Origin: Takakia lepidozioides
Taxonomy: Eukaryota; Streptophyta; Takakiopsida; Takakiales; Takakiaceae
Direction of reading: 5' to 3'
Assembly (NCBI GenBank): GCA_030704615.1
Contig: CM060732.1
Span: forward strand, 312,001-372,000
Length of the DNA: 60,000 bases
Position 1 is the stretch's first letter. Every line of letters starts with the position of its first letter. The position numbers were made by a program, and so were the translations under genes. A model generated the notes under the pieces. That model saw only the letters and a list, made by a program, of their open reading frames with translations, was not told the origin of the DNA and ran no database searches. Below are positions 45,907 through 55,107 of this stretch, piece by piece.

Positions 45907-46401
45907 TTGACATTCTTGAAGTGGATTTGTTCTTACTGTAGGATGCCAAGTACGGCAGGAGGGTCGTCTACACCGGAGTTCATGGGCAGGAGGAACGTGC
46001 CTTTTTTTGCCAGGGGGGATTTCATGCCTAGTCCAGAAAGGGACTACATCCTTCCTACTTATGCTGCCCGGCTTGCTTCGGTGTCCATTAGGAGGTGTTC
46101 CGAACCTAGTCGTGTACAGCAGATTTTAGACGAGGCAAGCCTCAAGAAAATGAAGATGAGGGAGGAGGCAACAGCTATTAGAGCCCGTCGGGCTCATAGA
46201 TTTGTGTTGGATTCTGCTGAGGAAAGTGGGGGAGAAGAGGCAGAAGATTCCCAGGAGGTGAGGTGGACAGTCCCCCAAGGAGAGGACGACATTTTTGAGA
46301 GGCATACTGCAACCGATGCATCACAGAGCTCGGAGGATGGGGGGGATGAGGGGGATGAGGAAGAAGGAGGGCCAAGTTCCTCGGAAGGTGTAGGAGAGTA
46401 G
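45907..46401 (+). CDS. Acidic C-terminal ORF after the methyltransferase
   Basis: A 164-codon frame; the part from 45,944 follows a possible acceptor (TACTGTAG|GATGCC). It contains RGDFMPSPERDYILPTYAAR, a helical segment (LDEASLKKMKMREEATAIRA) and a long acidic tail. It is probably the last exon of the methyltransferase gene, reached past the stop at 45,774 by splicing from a donor near 45,820 (GTACGA|GTGAGT). No domain is recognised. Confidence 0.45.
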   Translation: MTFLKWICSYCRMPSTAGGSSTPEFMGRRNVPFFARGDFMPSPERDYILPTYAARLASVSIRRCSEPSRVQQILDEASLKKMKMREEATAIRARRAHRFVLDSAEESGGEEAEDSQEVRWTVPQGEDDIFERHTATDASQSSEDGGDEGDEEEGGPSSSEGVGE

Positions 46402-46464
46402 TTCCCATTCCTGCTATGACAGTTAGGACACACTTGTATAGACGTGGCTTGCCACCAAATTTGC

Positions 46465-46470
46465 AATAAA
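46465..46470 (+). terminator. Polyadenylation signal AATAAA
   Basis: AATAAA occurs 64 bp after the stop of the last plus-strand ORF (45,907-46,401: serine- and acid-rich, ending SSSEGVGE). It is followed by a T-rich stretch. Fits as the 3' end of the ParB/methyltransferase transcript or of a small downstream gene. Confidence 0.5.
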
Positions 46471-46710
46471 ATGTTGCATTTCATTGCTATGACGAGTCCA
46501 CATGACCCTATTTCCGTGCCTCCTAACCCTATTTCCGTGGACACAATTCGGCCCGCTCATGCTTTTTTTTTTTTCCGCTCATGCTCATTGCCGCTCATGA
46601 AATAGCAGCCCCCATGCTATAGCATATGGCGCTTGTAAAATTGCCTACAACATGTCCTTCCTATAGCAATCGTGAGGCTCCATCCAATTGAATGGTGGCG
46701 ACATGAAACA

Positions 46711-47265
46711 TCACGTTATGGTGCTCAACGTCGGTCGAGTCTCCTGAACAACATCGCATAGCTGCTCTAGAGCAAGAGTAAAACACTCTGCCATGAATTT
46801 ATCCTCAAATGCACTCCCATCGTAATGACTGCCACCATTGATTTTGTGTCCTATCTTACCAACAACAAATGTTTTGGAAGCCATGGTCTGGGTGGGCCTT
46901 CGCGGTGGGCCATCCACCAAATTGTTTGTTGCTGCGTGGACCATAGCAATTGGCGCCACCCACCAACGCTGATGCAATTCCTCCTTCATTTTGCTGGTAG
47001 TTTCAAAAAGATATGGAGATATCTTCGCTGCCTCCGTGGAGGTTGCCATTCCCCAATCACACACCCTGATGTGCACCTGGTCGGTACTATCTGGGAAATG
47101 CAACAAAATATTACTCGGTGAAAGGTCATTGTGCATGACGTGGTTCTTATGAACACTATCCATAATGCTCAGCAGTGCCCAAGCCAATTTACTCTGGTGG
47201 CGGCGGTAACGAACCAAACGGTTCACCTGCTCCCGATCTTGCTTGGTCCAATGCTTTGCCAACAC
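46711..47265 (-). pseudogene. Protein kinase catalytic segment
   Basis: The frame contains LAWALLSIMDSVHKNHVMHN, the catalytic loop HNDLSPSNILLHF (HND instead of HRD; Asp47 and Asn52 kept) and VCDWGMATS (Asp70, DWG for DFG). A WWVAP segment stands where plant kinases have the APE motif region, and the C-terminal RPTLSTI resembles the RP-x-x-x-x-x end of kinase domains. An uninterrupted 184-codon frame. Key catalytic residues are present although the upstream half is split over other frames, so this copy is inactive. Confidence 0.75.
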
Positions 47266-48509
47266 CTCCTGTTATCCACCCGGCTCCCAAATTGTTTGTC
47301 ACTCTTCCAAACATCACGTAGGGAACCCTCATTCCACCACAATGTGTAACCCTCCAAGTCTCGTGGATGAACACATATATATTTTATAATCCCATGATGT
47401 GCGAATCGCACAACCATGGCCTCTTCAAAATGTTGCCTCCTAGCAAGATGAGGATCTTTCTCCTTAGGTGGTTTTCCCGCCAATTGCCAATTAACATTAA
47501 TTCAGATATCACCCGCAATTCGTACCTTACGAACTCGTCCAAAGCCCCCTCCCGTGGTGCATCCAACTGCTCCACCACTACGTTTGAACCGAGGTACAAC
47601 AATGCCGCTCCCTCTCCAGGAATGCTGTCGGGCTCCGCCGGTCGTGGGATTGATGACAACGCTGAGTGTGTAGAAGCGGCGTCCGGATGAATGGGCAAGC
47701 TATCGGGTCTGGTATCGAGTGCAAGGTGGTGGCCCTAGCCTAACACGTTCCTCGTCCACCCTTGCCATCATGTGGAGTGACTCCATGGAGTATTGATTGC
47801 CACTCTGCTGACTATCATTTTGGAGGCGACGAGGCGACGAGTTAACATTGTTGGCGACAGTTTCAGCGGCCTCCAAGGTAGCTACAAGGTCCTGGACATT
47901 TGGGAGATCAATGGATTTCACACCCACTAACGCGCTTGCTAGACTCATTTGCCACGTTCTAATGACTTGCCTAATGGCCTTGGCATATCTGTTGATTTTC
48001 TTTTCATCCGCATCCTCATATGCGGGATTGCGACGCAGCCGCCGCTCTTTGCGTTCCGTCATTGGTCGTTCATTCAGATCCATGATTTGGCAACACGCTC
48101 AAGGCTATGCAGCAGCAGATGCTGACCAATCGGATTACCATTGTATGAGGAAAGGTTCGATTCACTCCGTTTGGTGGGTTCTCGGGCAACTAAAAAAACC
48201 TCTCACTTCTTATTCCCCAATGTCCTCCAAGGTTTCGACAAAACAACTCCCGTTGATCTGGATCTTCTGAGCACGTTTTGTGATTTCCCAATTAGATGTC
48301 ATCCAAAACTCATTGATATCAAACGTTCGATCGGATATCATGCCATGCATCCTCGTATCGGCATTCCACGCCAACGTCTTCCCCCAGTGGTTGCCGTTCA
48401 GAAAATGGTGAGGTTCCTGGTCCAAAGGGAAATTGTGTCGATTGAGCTCATACCCTATGGGCATCATATCCTCCAACCCAAATAGCTCATAGTAACGTCG
48501 GTGGATTGG

Positions 48510-48640
48510 CGCACGACATGACGGACATGTGTTGCTTATCAGAGCCGCCGACTTCAAACAAGTTACGTGAAACATATGTCCACAACTTCCCAACAAGTAT
48601 GCACCCTTAGGACCATATGGATTAAGGCAAACCGGACAAC
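48510..48640 (-). CDS. RING-H2 finger exon segment
   Basis: In the frame starting 48,683: Cys16, Cys19, Cys34, His36, His39, Cys42, Cys53 and Cys56 give C-X2-C-X14-C-X-H-X2-H-X2-C-X10-C-X2-C, a full C3H2C3 (RING-H2) set. RING-H2 domains usually recruit a ubiquitin-conjugating enzyme. A hydrophobic residue follows the first pair (CLNPYG) as in E2-binding RINGs; this is suggestive only. All eight zinc ligands are intact even though flanking frames are broken. Confidence 0.8.
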
Positions 48641-50131
48641 ACGAGCCATCTTTGATCCATGATGGTATTGGAGACGTGGGCACTCCACCCGCTTGTTGTC
48701 AAACAAGTGAGATGACATTTGTGTCTCACTAGTATCCCACACCTCCTCCATTTCAAATTCCCAAATTATGCTCTCATTGCCTCCACCAACTCTATGTTCA
48801 CAACGGTCAAACATGCCATGTAAATCACCCCACACCGTGAATGAGTCAAACTTGGATGTATGGGTGGCAAGTGTGGCGGACACGTCTTGGCCTTCACGTT
48901 TTTTTCTTTCTTCATCATTTTGTTTTTCTTGGTTAGTGGCAAATGCCTCATAGCGCTGCATGCTTGCATAAATGTTCTGCACAACACGATCTGACATCCG
49001 TGCAACTTGTTGTAGTCGATATAGTGCATGTTCTTTCTGAACCTCTTCTGATGCCAAAGTTCTCACCCACATGACCCACTCCGTCCACCTCTCTTCACGC
49101 GGCACACACCTTTTGAGGTCTACTACCCTGGCCAACCGATTTGCAGTCGCCCTTGCGGTATCACGTTCCTTAATGAGATTTTCCACAACAATTGTTGTGT
49201 CAGATTGAATAGTTGTTCCTGGACACTCACCCCTCACCACCATAGGCTCTTTGCCTTTTGTCCTCTGCTCACATTCAAGCCTTGCATCCTATGCAACAGC
49301 AAATGACGACCGGGGCGGGCTAGGAATATCATAAGTTATTTTTGCAATGACATCGTCGACCAATATTGAGGACCGTCTCTCCAATTCCTCTATTTCACGC
49401 CTTTGCCTATTCACCATGTCCTCCAACTCCACGATACGTCGGTCTTTGGCTTGCAATTCATTTTCCAACAAAGGCTGTGCTACAGTTGCTTCGGGTGCAT
49501 TCAATACGGGTTGGGACAATGGCAGTGCTACTGTTGCTGCAGGTGCATTCAACTCGCATTGGGGTTATGGTAGAGTTATTGTTGCTGCAGCTGCATTCAA
49601 CTGGCTATGGGGCTGGGGCTCATATGGGTCGGGGATGTCGCTAAAGGTGTACTGCTTCACTCCTTTTTGTTTTGTGGCTGTCTGCCAATCCACACGCCTA
49701 TGCAAAACAACCTCAACATACACCATGGCTGCCAATGTATATGGTATGGAGTTTCGGTACAACTTTGGTTGTCCCCACAATGTCTTGTATACATCTTCGG
49801 CCTTTGGCGAAAATGTGCATTTGTGCAAGTTGGGGCGTCGCAACAATTGTTCCGAGTGTGTATCTGATGCCTTGGCCTGGGCCACAAACGGTTTATGTGA
49901 CACATTTTCACGAATTTTTTACACATCCCCACAGTCTACAGTTTGTCCTCCGGAATAGCATCCCATCCGTCGACCGCTTGAATTTCCGGCCTATCGTAAA
50001 CGTCCCAATTGAGGTCCTGTTTCTTCCCATTTGGCACTTCTCTTCCCTGCAGGGCCTGGTTCGACCGCCTCCTCTTGGTGCCTACGCCGTTGCCCTCCCT
50101 CCTCCGTCATTTTTATAACGTTCGTAATATT

Positions 50132-51118
50132 TAAGGTAAAGGCCATCGCATAGATTCCACGTCCCACGAATGTGAGCCGAGTTCGAGCTTTCATGGGGTT
50201 GGCAAACTACTATAGACGGTTTGTCAAGGGATTTAGTGCTATTGCAAAGGCTCTAACCAAGCTGACCAAGGTAGACCAGGAGTGGCAGTGGGAAAATGAG
50301 CAAGAACGAGCTTTTCAGGAGCTCAAGGCAAGGTTGACCTCGGCGCCGATCTTGAGACGACCTATCAGGGGGCGTCCCTTTCAGGTGCATACAGATTGGA
50401 GCATGCTGGGGCTTGGAGCGGTGCTCACACAGGTGGATGATGAGGGAAGAGAATTCGTAGTGGCTTATGCTAGCCGCTCGAACAACGCTGTAGAATCTAA
50501 GTATAGCTCATATGAGGGGGAGTGCTTAGCTGCAGTGTGGGCCGTGGCACACTTCAGGTGCTATCTATACGACAATCTCTTCACCCTTATCACGGATCAC
50601 CAGCCACTCAAGTGGTTGATGGAGTCAGACAAGCTTACGGGGAAGCTTGCACGTTGGGCACTTATACTCCAGGAGTATGACTTTCAGGTTGTGCATCGAC
50701 CGGGTTTGGTCAATAGGGATGCGGATGGATTGAGTTGCAAACCATGCACAAGCCAGCAGGATGACACTGGAGCTCGGTGGCATGGTGAGACGGACGAGGA
50801 GATGGTGCCGGGATGGCATGCATCTGCCTTTTTGTGTATCTTGGCATCGGGAGGTCAGATTGGACCTACAACATGGATGACTGTAGACGGAGTGTCTGAG
50901 GACCCTGAGGCTAGTGATGAGCCAGGTGGTGCCAGAGATATACATGAGGATTCGGTTGTGTTGGACTACCTCCGCACTGGAGACCGGCAGCTAGTGTGAC
51001 TGCCAAGGAGAGGGATCGGATCCTGCAACGAGCTAAGAGGTTTAAGTGGGAAGGGATACACCTGCTTTGAGTATTGGAGGATGGTCGGGTGAGGATTGTG
51101 CCTCACCCAACAGATTGG
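50132..51118 (+). mobile_element. Second gypsy fragment: RNase H and integrase start
   Basis: From 50,132 the sequence matches the gypsy copy at about 31,770-32,755, including VRAFMGLANYYRRFVKGFSA, the RNase H residues VHTDWSMLGLGAVLTQ, YEGECLAAVWAVAH and ITDHQPLKWLMES, and the same 90-residue acidic spacer. The main frame, 50,172-50,999, lacks the stops of the first copy. After a frameshift it continues to integrase wording (EDGRVRIVPHP) and ends near 51,118. It begins 22 bp from the proposed start of the RING/kinase gene, so an upstream break is sharp. No LTR adjoins. Confidence 0.9.
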
Positions 51119-51184
51119 GTTTTTTCTTCACGTCGCTGATTACGCACTAGGTGTTTAAGGTGAAGTCGGCAACGACTATAGGCA

Positions 51185-51487
51185 TTGCGGCGAATTCGAA
51201 ACAGTGGTGTGGCTCCCACGATGGACAATGATGCAGGTGAAAGCAATCATGGAGCGCAGGAATCGGACCGCGACAGGCCTCCGTCCCCTCAGCTGCGGCG
51301 AATTGGAAATAGTGGTGTGGCTCCCACGATGGACAGTGCTGCAGGCGAAAGCAGCAGTGCACCGCTGGAATCTGACCACGACAGGCCTCCGTCCCCTCAG
51401 CTGCTATATTTTTCGCAAATCCACTTCTACAACGACATGTTGGTTTTGGTGGATGCCATAAATGACAAAAATCTCAAATTATCATGA
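51185..51487 (+). CDS. Unrecognised ORF with an in-frame 108 bp duplication
   Basis: A 100-codon frame made of two 36-residue copies (51,187-51,294 and 51,295-51,402): R-RNSGVAPTMD...ESD-DRPPSPQL each, followed by YFSQIHFYNDMLVLVDAIND. The copies differ at about ten positions yet keep frame, which hints at past coding selection. I do not recognise a family. It may be an exon of a broken gene, or chance. Confidence 0.35.
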   Translation: MRRIRNSGVAPTMDNDAGESNHGAQESDRDRPPSPQLRRIGNSGVAPTMDSAAGESSSAPLESDHDRPPSPQLLYFSQIHFYNDMLVLVDAINDKNLKLS

Positions 51488-51525
51488 CATCTGTGAATTT
51501 GATGCATTTATCAATTAGAAGGTAC

Positions 51526-52205
51526 CGTAGTGGAACGGCAGATTACGCACTTTAGTGCCTAATAATTATTAAATCTGGAATATTCTCTTTAAGCACTTAA
51601 TATATATATATATATATAGATTAGGCACATGTCATCCATGATTTCTCATGTTTAGGCACCTTTCATCACTTGGAACTCTCTCCTTTCATCCCCTCCCTCT
51701 CTTTTCCCAAGACAAACCCTAGGACAAGTCCTGTCATTCGCAACAATGCTCTCTCTTTTGTAATGGAGATGGCATGACAGAGCACAGTGCACGGTACGGA
51801 CGCAGATGTGGAGATGGCTAACACTAGAGGAACTTCTATCTTGATGTTGAGGTGGTGGAGAACATGAGTCGCTGCTTTGGAAATTTGCGCATCGAAGACT
51901 CAGATATACCTAACTTGAATGGTGATCAAGAATTCAGTGATGAACATTTGCAGGATGTTCGGGACTCATTGGAAGGTCCTATGGAGGTTGTATGGACCTA
52001 GGGAATTGGCCTATATTTTTTGAATATTTATGGAGATTTGTTTTTTTGCTTCCAATAGAAATTATATAGAGTTTAGAGAATTTTATTGAATTATGCACTT
52101 TCATGTTATTTTTCCTGCCTTTTAGGCATAAATATTGAAAATTCACAGATTTCCTTAGGCATTTTTTATTTATTTAATTTGTGCCTAATCTGCCGTTCCA
52201 CTACG
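51526..52205. mobile_element. 680 bp non-autonomous DNA transposon with 20 bp TIRs
   Basis: CGTAGTGGAACGGCAGATTA at 51,526-51,545 is exactly complementary to the sequence at 52,186-52,205. Inside, a TTAGGCAC / GTGCCTAA motif recurs near both ends (51,560; 51,628; 51,650; 52,125; 52,155; 52,180). The body is AT-rich with a (TA)9 tract at 51,601-51,618 and has no long ORF. No clear target duplication is seen, so superfamily is open; subterminal hexamer clusters suggest hAT-like. Confidence 0.88.
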
Positions 52206-52900
52206 ATAGGTGAGCTATGAGGGCATCCACTCGACAAACTTTCCCGAGACCATGACATTTCGCCAAGCAGGTCGGTGATGCATTTGCAGAGATGCGTAAT
52301 GTGCCATGTCTACATATCCATTTTGAAAATCAAAATGATATCATATATCGTGAGATATAAAAAATTGATGGTACTGTAAATGAGAGTAATCACAGGAAGT
52401 TAAATGAAAGACTTTTAGCTTAGTGTGCTAGAGTACCACGAAGAAGGATATGCCTACGTGGAGGGTGCAGAGTACATATTAAGTAGCAAATAACTACTAT
52501 GACTCATGCAACTCTGTGTCATTTCGATCAGCTTCATGTCATTGTCTTTGTGAGCTTTGTTGGTAGAATGTGAAGGAGTTTGCACAGTTAGGATAATTCA
52601 GCAAAGGGAAACATATATGGTCTCAATGGAATTCAACTATCAATTAGATAATGTCCGAAGAAGACTGCAGCGACAGTATCCTTTAAGGAGATAGCAAAAA
52701 TCTTGGCAATCCATGCATAGACCCACCCTCGCTGGGTAGTTGGCACCGACTTCATATTTAACAATCAATTATGCGTTCTGTCGCGACGACAAACTTTAAA
52801 ACTACAAGTGCCCAAGAGAGAAGAAATTGTTTCATGCAAAAATATTGGTTCTTTGAACTCATACATGTTCATCAGAGAGGTAAATAGTTTTAAGAAAATA
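52206..52900. other. No gene seen
   Basis: AT-rich sequence without supportable coding region. An (AAT)n microsatellite starts at 52,896. Weak ORFs on both strands carry no motif. Confidence 0.45.
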
Positions 52901-52919
52901 ATAATAATAATAATAATAA

Positions 52920-53456
52920 TAAATCTATTAGTCGGCGTCGACTTATCTTCGACTATGAACACAAAAAATCAGTTTGGGTTTAAGTTCATTAGAGAACGGA
53001 GGAAAACAAAAGGAAAACAAAAGTCAAAAAACTATTAATCGGCGCCGACTTATCTTCGACTATGAACACAAAATAACAATTTGGATTTAAAGTCGGCACC
53101 GACTTTAACAATGGGAGGGAAAGAAACAAAAAAAACTATTAGTCGGCGCCGACTTATCCTCGATTATGAACACAAAAAATCAGCTTGGGTTTAAAGTCGG
53201 CACTGATTATAACCAAAGGAGCAAGCGAAAAAAAAAAACAACAAAACAAAACAAAACAAAACAAAACGGCGCTGACTTATCCTCGATTATGAACCCCGAA
53301 AATCAGCTAGGGTTTAAAGTCGGCACCGACTTTAACCAAAGGAGCAAAGAAAAAAGAAAAAAGAAAAAAACTATTAGTCGGCGCCGACTTATCCTCGATT
53401 ATGAACACAAAAAAACTGGCTTGGGTTTAAAGTCGGCACCGACTTTAACGATGGGA
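52920..53456. repeat. Five-unit satellite with two palindromes per unit
   Basis: Units of about 104-123 bp start near 52,929, 53,037, 53,141, 53,264 and 53,377. Each holds GTCGGCGCCGAC, then 'ttatcctcgattatgaacacaaaaa' and 'gggtttaaa', then AAAGTCGGCACCGACTTT. Both marked stretches are self-complementary or nearly so. The linkers are A-rich (52,985-53,030 and similar). No coding content. Confidence 0.85.
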
Positions 53457-53589
53457 ACTTTATAGCCATGAGCATGAGCAAAAGACGCACTATTTGGAAA
53501 GCTTGGACCACCATGAGAGAGTTCTTGGCCCAATCCATGCCTACTTCTGTGGAAGAAGCCTTACGACAACCTCTTTTTGGGGGGGTTGT

Positions 53590-53845
53590 TATTCCATGAG
53601 CTCATGAGCTCATGAGCGGGTTGAGCTCATGAGCGGGCATGGCTCACCCATGAGCCGCCAAGTAACACACTACGAATAAAGGCAGGTTTTTTTCGGGCCC
53701 AAAACGATAAAATAATCAAAAGTAGTATAAGAAGAGTAGGTTTTCGAAGATTTTCGCGCTCATGCTGGAAGCACTCCGCTCACAAGTACCAGTATCCGCT
53801 CATGACTTGGAGCCCAAGCTCATGGACCGCCAGCCCAGGTCATAG
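53590..53845. repeat. Cluster of GCTCATGAGC motifs
   Basis: CTCATGAGC, GCTCATGAGCGGG and related sequences occur about ten times in 53,595-53,670 and again in 53,755-53,830, flanking an AT-rich core. A shorter cluster is at 46,555-46,605. This could be a small inverted-repeat element with ends near 53,595 and 53,840; I could not define termini or a duplication. Confidence 0.45.
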
Positions 53846-53857
53846 AAAAATAGAATT

Positions 53858-54345
53858 CTGGCCAATAACGGCATCGAAATTACCCCAGAGCAAGGAACGC
53901 GCGCGGAATTAGGATCCAGGTTTGCAGACTCCGAAAACGCAATGAGGACCTGTAACCGTGGATAGTATTGTTGCAGAAGTGCAGGATGGTTGGGTATAAC
54001 GGTGCCGTAATTGGGCACAGGAAAAGAAATAGCCGGCTGAAGGCTCGGGAGTGAAGCCAATAACGGTGCCGAAATTGGGCACCACCAACCAAATACCCAG
54101 CTGAAGCCTCCGGAGTGCAGCCAATAACGGCAGCAAAATTGGGCTCCGGAAACCAAATACCCGGCTGAAGCCTCCGGAGTGCAGCCAATAACAACGCCGA
54201 AATTGGGCACCGGAAACCAAATACCCGGCTGAAGCTTCCGGAGTGCATCCAATAACGGCGTCGAAATTGGGCTCCGGAGAACAAATACTCGGCTTACGGC
54301 GACGGAGTGAAGCCAATAACGGCGCCGAAATTGAGGACAGGGCCG
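53858..54345. repeat. 64 bp minisatellite
   Basis: Near 54,040, 54,104, 54,168, 54,232 and 54,296 an exact 64 bp period is seen: 'agcctccggagtgcagccaataacggcgccgaaattggg' and so on. More diverged units extend to 53,858. All three minus-strand frames are open over most of it (ORFs up to 233 codons) because the unit lacks TTA, CTA and TCA on the plus strand; they are not taken as genes. A single relic unit lies at 55,527 beyond the next gene. Confidence 0.85.
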
Positions 54346-54558
54346 ACAACTGCCAGATGCAAACTGTCCTGAAACTGGTGCGGATTTGTCTAATAAAAGC
54401 ACACATGTGGGAGGAAATTCAAGTTCTGCCGCATACGACATTGGCAGTGCAACAATGATATATCCCTCTTCCGCCGGCCTCACTCTCATTTTGCTCTTCA
54501 CTCTTCTCTTCTGTGCCCCTCTCCTCTCTGCTCTGTGTTCTTGTTGTGTCGTGAGGCC

Positions 54559-55107
54559 ATGTCGTGCCCGAATTACATCTATCGACGCCAGACGGGACTC
54601 ATTGCCCCGAAAGCAGACGACATCATTGTCTTCCTAGATGTTTACAGGGACGATCCTCGACTTGTCCAGCTGAGAGCAATGGAGTTTCTTCCAGGATTGC
54701 ACGATTCTCCTGGACCTCGGTTGGGGAGCAGGTGGTTCCTGCGCATCGTGGACCTGGACTTTCCGCTTGACTGGGAGCCGAACAGATCACGCACAACGTT
54801 GCTGTATCGCTGGAACTGTTGCGAGTGGACGTATGATGAGTGCATAGGTGAAAACTTCACGCGTGGACGGACTGGCTCGGAAAGTGGGGACATTCTCTTC
54901 AGTTATGAGGATGAGGAGGAGGGGAACACAGGGCCCACTGTGAAAATGTCCTACAAAGGGGGTGCTATCGATAAACACGACATCCTCATTGATTTCAACC
55001 GGGCGACAGAAACCGCTGACATTTTGTTCAAATATCGGCACCCGGTCACTCAAGAGGTCCTTGAGAGGCCAGTTCGAGTTCCTTCTACTTGGGCGAGGGG
55101 ACCATAG
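54559..55107 (+). CDS. Unrecognised single-exon gene, 182 aa
   Basis: From the Met at 54,559 (MSCPNYIYRRQTGLIAPKAD) to TAG at 55,105. The ORF opens 24 bp earlier but the context GGCCATGTC favours this Met. The protein is acidic with a mixed alpha/beta look, several Trp (SRWFLRIVDLDFPLDWEP, YRWNCCEWTYDECIG), an acidic loop (YEDEEEGN) and a C-terminal half rich in beta-like stretches (GGAIDKHDILIDFNRATETA). No family recognised. An intact frame in a repeat-filled area suggests either a young gene, part of a mobile element, or a retained host gene. The 64 bp minisatellite ends about 210 bp upstream. Confidence 0.5.
   Translation: MSCPNYIYRRQTGLIAPKADDIIVFLDVYRDDPRLVQLRAMEFLPGLHDSPGPRLGSRWFLRIVDLDFPLDWEPNRSRTTLLYRWNCCEWTYDECIGENFTRGRTGSESGDILFSYEDEEEGNTGPTVKMSYKGGAIDKHDILIDFNRATETADILFKYRHPVTQEVLERPVRVPSTWARGP

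Larger units (their letters stand above)
40365..46480 (+). pseudogene. ParB-like / amino-methyltransferase gene with introns (degraded)
   Basis: Plus-strand exons with canonical splice signals. A first segment may start at 40,365 (MPPEGRGSPERD). 40,812-41,760 encodes a charged, low-complexity part with coiled coil (KKQKARERAKEQARQKASQE), interrupted by an in-frame TAG at 41,298. A one-base frameshift in the G run near 41,727 leads to 41,732-42,188, the ParB-like domain (FYVWDGNHRLLAWMEH), donor CTC|GTAAGT. Further exons are 42,308-42,495, 42,611-42,882, about 42,970-43,092, 43,189-43,402, 44,044-about 44,340, 44,400-45,183, 45,271-45,535 and 45,620-45,774. The last three form an N6/N4-type methyltransferase: LLDIPDG, WKAGFGLAGMLLDDGGCVVV, and ILDLTCGTG|ASTW followed by RHVFAFEPD. 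Motif IV precedes motif I, as in beta-class enzymes. ParB plus N6_N4_Mtase is a known bacterial/phage domain pair. An AATAAA is at 46,465. Catalytic DPPY is replaced by DIPD, so activity is doubtful. Confidence 0.65.
46711..50110 (-). pseudogene. Coiled-coil / RING-H2 / protein kinase gene (degraded)
   Basis: Minus-strand segments in order from a plausible Met at 50,110 (MTEEGGQRRRHQEEAVEPG). 49,903-49,565 encodes an unknown N-terminal part. 49,552-48,690 has leucine-zipper-like coiled coil (LEDMVNRQRREIEELERR), with an in-frame TAG at 49,289. After a frame change near 48,690 comes a RING-H2 finger (CPVCL ... CGHMFHVTC ... CPSC) in 48,683-48,210. 48,083-47,700 encodes a charged helical linker. 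A kinase domain spans 47,698-46,711 in three frames: glycine-loop-side strands (ALLYLGSNVVVEQLD), then WWNEGSLRDVW, then the catalytic loop VMHNDLSPSNILL (Asp codon 47,127) and CDWGMA in place of DFG. Whether it is one gene or two is unsure. It ends 230 bp from the convergent ParB/methyltransferase gene. Confidence 0.6.

Noticed and set aside
32768-50132. The two gypsy RNase H copies as one element split by an insertion
   Set aside because: Both copies contain the same RNase H region, so they are two copies and not two halves.
53800-54501. 233-codon minus-strand ORF
   Set aside because: Lies on the 64 bp minisatellite, and the other two minus frames are open too; no coding signal beyond the lack of stops.
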